64,000 nucleotides of DNA from DATBHW01 sp035307385 (lineage in GTDB: Bacteria; Chloroflexota; Ktedonobacteria; Ktedonobacterales; DATBGS01): the NCBI GenBank assembly GCA_035307385.1, contig DATGID010000067.1, positions 1-64,000 on the forward strand. Direction: 5' to 3'. The translations under genes and the position numbers were made by a program. The notes under the pieces are model-generated. The model searched no databases, had not been told where the DNA came from, and worked only from the letters and a program-made list of their open reading frames with translations. Shown here piece by piece: positions 63,201-64,000 of this stretch; the stretch's first letter is position 1; each line of letters opens with the position of its first letter.

Positions 63201-64000
63201 GGATGGTCACACCAAGACGTGCGGCGTCAACAAAAAGTTCATTGATGGCAACGATATGGGCCAGGGCACTGTCGGGCGAGTAGCCTTCCAGGAAGATGAG
63301 GAAATGTGGTCTGACGACGCTGCCAGATGGCGCGTTTGGGTCAGCATTGAGTTTGCGGCGACGCTCCAGTTCTGGGACCACTTGTGATGTCAAGATTTCC
63401 TGAAAATCATCGATAGTATCTGCCAGCAGACACAACGGCTCGATATCTTGCTGTCGGGATGATTTAAATTGGCGGAACAGGCGCGTATGGGGCAACCATT
63501 TGAGCCAGGACCATTCCTGGGCAGCCTCGCTGGGAAAGTAGCCGATGATGCGAACATCATCGGGAGCTTGAAAAGCGGCAATCTGGCAAAGCAGTGATCG
63601 TGCCAGAGCGCGGGCGCGAGCCTGATCGCCGCTGATGACGAGCGTGCCAAGCGTGCCCAGATGCGACACCAGCGGCACGTTTTCAACCTGGCTATACTTT
63701 GCCAATAACAGACGCGCTTCTGTCAGGCACTCCTGATCATACTCCGCCAGGGGACCCTTATCCTGCTCAATGGTTAGGGGGCAGCACAGCGGCGCTACAT
63801 CAGCGGCAAGGCGCACATCAAGGAAATCGCCGTCAGAGATGCGGCGCTCCCAGAGGTATTCTTTCCGCTCCACCCAGGAGGCCAGGGTTGCCAACGGTGG
63901 GTGCAGCCGGGTCATGAACTGTTGTTGGCGTTGAGCAAGGTCGTGCAATCGGATGCGCTCTTGTTGAATGTATTGGAGGTATTTGCTGCGATTGGCCTTG
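60232..64000 (-). CDS. EccC/EssC-like FtsK-SpoIIIE ATPase of type VII secretion (partial)
   Basis: The frame is open to the window edge, so the N-terminal membrane segments are outside. About 1255 residues are visible. Close to the edge a basic stretch (RSKYLQYIQQERIRL) is like the region after the membrane helices of EccC. Then come three P-loop domains: GATGSGKSELLR with LLVVVDEFAELL (the most complete), GAPQTGKSSFLQT with VFLVIDDFAHFQ, and GDAQCGKTTLLR with YILFIDDYELLA. Three tandem ATPases is the EccC/EssC plan. It should power export of WXG100/LXG proteins across the membrane. No WXG gene is visible here; it may lie beyond the window. Confidence 0.88.
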   Translation of the reverse strand, partial: KANRSKYLQYIQQERIRLHDLAQRQQQFMTRLHPPLATLASWVERKEYLWERRISDGDFLDVRLAADVAPLCCPLTIEQDKGPLAEYDQECLTEARLLLAKYSQVENVPLVSHLGTLGTLVISGDQARARALARSLLCQIAAFQAPDDVRIIGYFPSEAAQEWSWLKWLPHTRLFRQFKSSRQQDIEPLCLLADTIDDFQEILTSQVVPELERRRKLNADPNAPSGSVVRPHFLIFLEGYSPDSALAHIVAINELFVDAARLGVTILCLVRDATDEPPALQARLQVSEMGWFSYEETAPAGQRFAALSADAADVGIGERIARSLTPLVVGEKGKQQDLSQEVRLLPLLGYASADSLAAMDTWLPRSREDLLRVPLGIGTTGEPVFLDIKEAAEGGMGPHGLIIGATGSGKSELLRTIVTSLAITHDPETLNFVLADFKGGASFANLAGLPHVAGLITNLQSDLTLVDRMRAALSSELERRQQMLRDAGQDNIHLYHQRRQYIPDMQPLPHLLVVVDEFAELLTNRPEFLDLFVAIGRVGRSLGVHLLLATQRLGEGNIQGLEGLLRYRICLRTFSVMESSAVLDTADAFYLPAFPGIGYFKVDTTIYEQFKSALISAPYVPSSKRGAEQIAVRRFSSTGKLVPSGRAATKGTSSSSGALQTMKDETQHTDMVAVARYLTVRQTQQQKTSVHQVWLPPLPPHLTLSEVFSLHGASIEAASPSKLSVRPDLLQVPIGIVDKPALQKQDPLVLDFSGAGGHLAIVGAPQTGKSSFLQTLITAFGVTHSPREVQFYCIDLGGGQLRHLEHMPHIGSVCDKMERAKVQRLIRQIRAIIEERVALFREERIDTIRTFRARRQAGEFQQMPFGDVFLVIDDFAHFQQEFEDLEVELFEVATAGLTYGVHLIFASNRWSDIRSKLRDPIGTRLELRLNEPLESEVGKAAAISLPAGVPGRGLLKTGLHFQVALPRFGGTGQLPEQPLSEAIEAMIPALQQKWKGVSAPPIRMLPTLVTERDLPAPKADRHTGVPIGLEELELQPVYIDLLADNPHFLIFGDAQCGKTTLLRAWIRGLQRRYTPDQVQLMIVDYRRGLLDLAKSAHLFAYAGTPPMLKEGVERLKSELEKRILAGAQLSLEELSQPARWAGPHYILFIDDYELLATPSGNPLMPLVELIGQGRDVGFHIVLARRVGGTSRSAMEAIYQRLKELGSPGLIMDGDPQEGPLLGTQRASTLPPGRGYLVRRGYRPTLVQTVCLDPGP

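Overview
The window is a chromosomal stretch of moderately high GC from a saprotrophic, multi-replicon-of-enzymes type bacterium. Secreted fungal-wall hydrolases with Thr/Pro linkers, Cys lipoprotein binding proteins, large STAND/TPR regulators, scattered TnpB genes and an EccC-type ATPase without an outer-membrane system together suggest a filamentous soil Chloroflexota (Ktedonobacteria-like). This is an inference from gene content only; no rRNA or tRNA gene was seen.

Layout. (1) 1-1.7 kb: end of a PRC-barrel-like gene, a broken LuxR-type regulator and a damaged TnpB. (2) 1.8-15.6 kb: a sugar locus. On the minus strand are a GH31 glycosidase and a CUT1 ABC importer. On the plus strand, in tight overlap, are a TIM-barrel isomerase, a split transketolase and an FGGY kinase, then a SorC regulator and a GH78 rhamnosidase. 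The two arms are fired by near-identical promoter/operator blocks in mirror image. Isomerase, kinase and two-subunit transketolase is the gene set of the transketolase route for D-apiose; xylose use is the main alternative. (3) 15.7-23.2 kb: a compact minus-strand cluster with a MauE-like membrane protein, a TlpA/MauD-like thioredoxin, a 94-residue peptide with ten cysteines, a signal-peptidase/thioredoxin fusion and an ABC exporter, next to a STAND regulator. This looks like a dedicated pathway for making and exporting a disulfide-rich peptide, and is the best candidate for an undescribed system.

(4) 23.2-40.7 kb: a second catabolic locus around an IclR regulator. The minus arm has a KDPG-type aldolase, an FGGY kinase, a TnpB insertion, a cytosolic binding protein, a diiron ferritin-like protein, a 2[4Fe-4S] ferredoxin, a creatininase-family hydrolase and a zinc alcohol dehydrogenase. 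The plus arm has a CUT2-type ABC importer, an SDR, a class III CoA-transferase, an enoyl-CoA hydratase and a second cytosolic binding protein. The dehydrogenase/creatininase pair recalls IolM/IolN of the Thermotoga inositol route; the diiron-ferredoxin pair does not fit any route I know.

(5) 40.8-47.4 kb: a TetR/MFS efflux pair with three operators, and small stress or redox genes (phosphoribosyltransferase-hydrolase fusion, YbhB-like, protoglobin, SnoaL-like, lipoprotein). (6) 47.5-60.1 kb: a fungal cell-wall lysis island with two GH18 chitinases sharing CBM-like modules and promoter design, a LacI regulator, and two GH87 alpha-1,3-glucanases. Chitin and alpha-1,3-glucan are both fungal wall polymers. 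(7) 60.2 kb to the end: an EccC/EssC-like three-ATPase protein of type VII secretion, running off the window.
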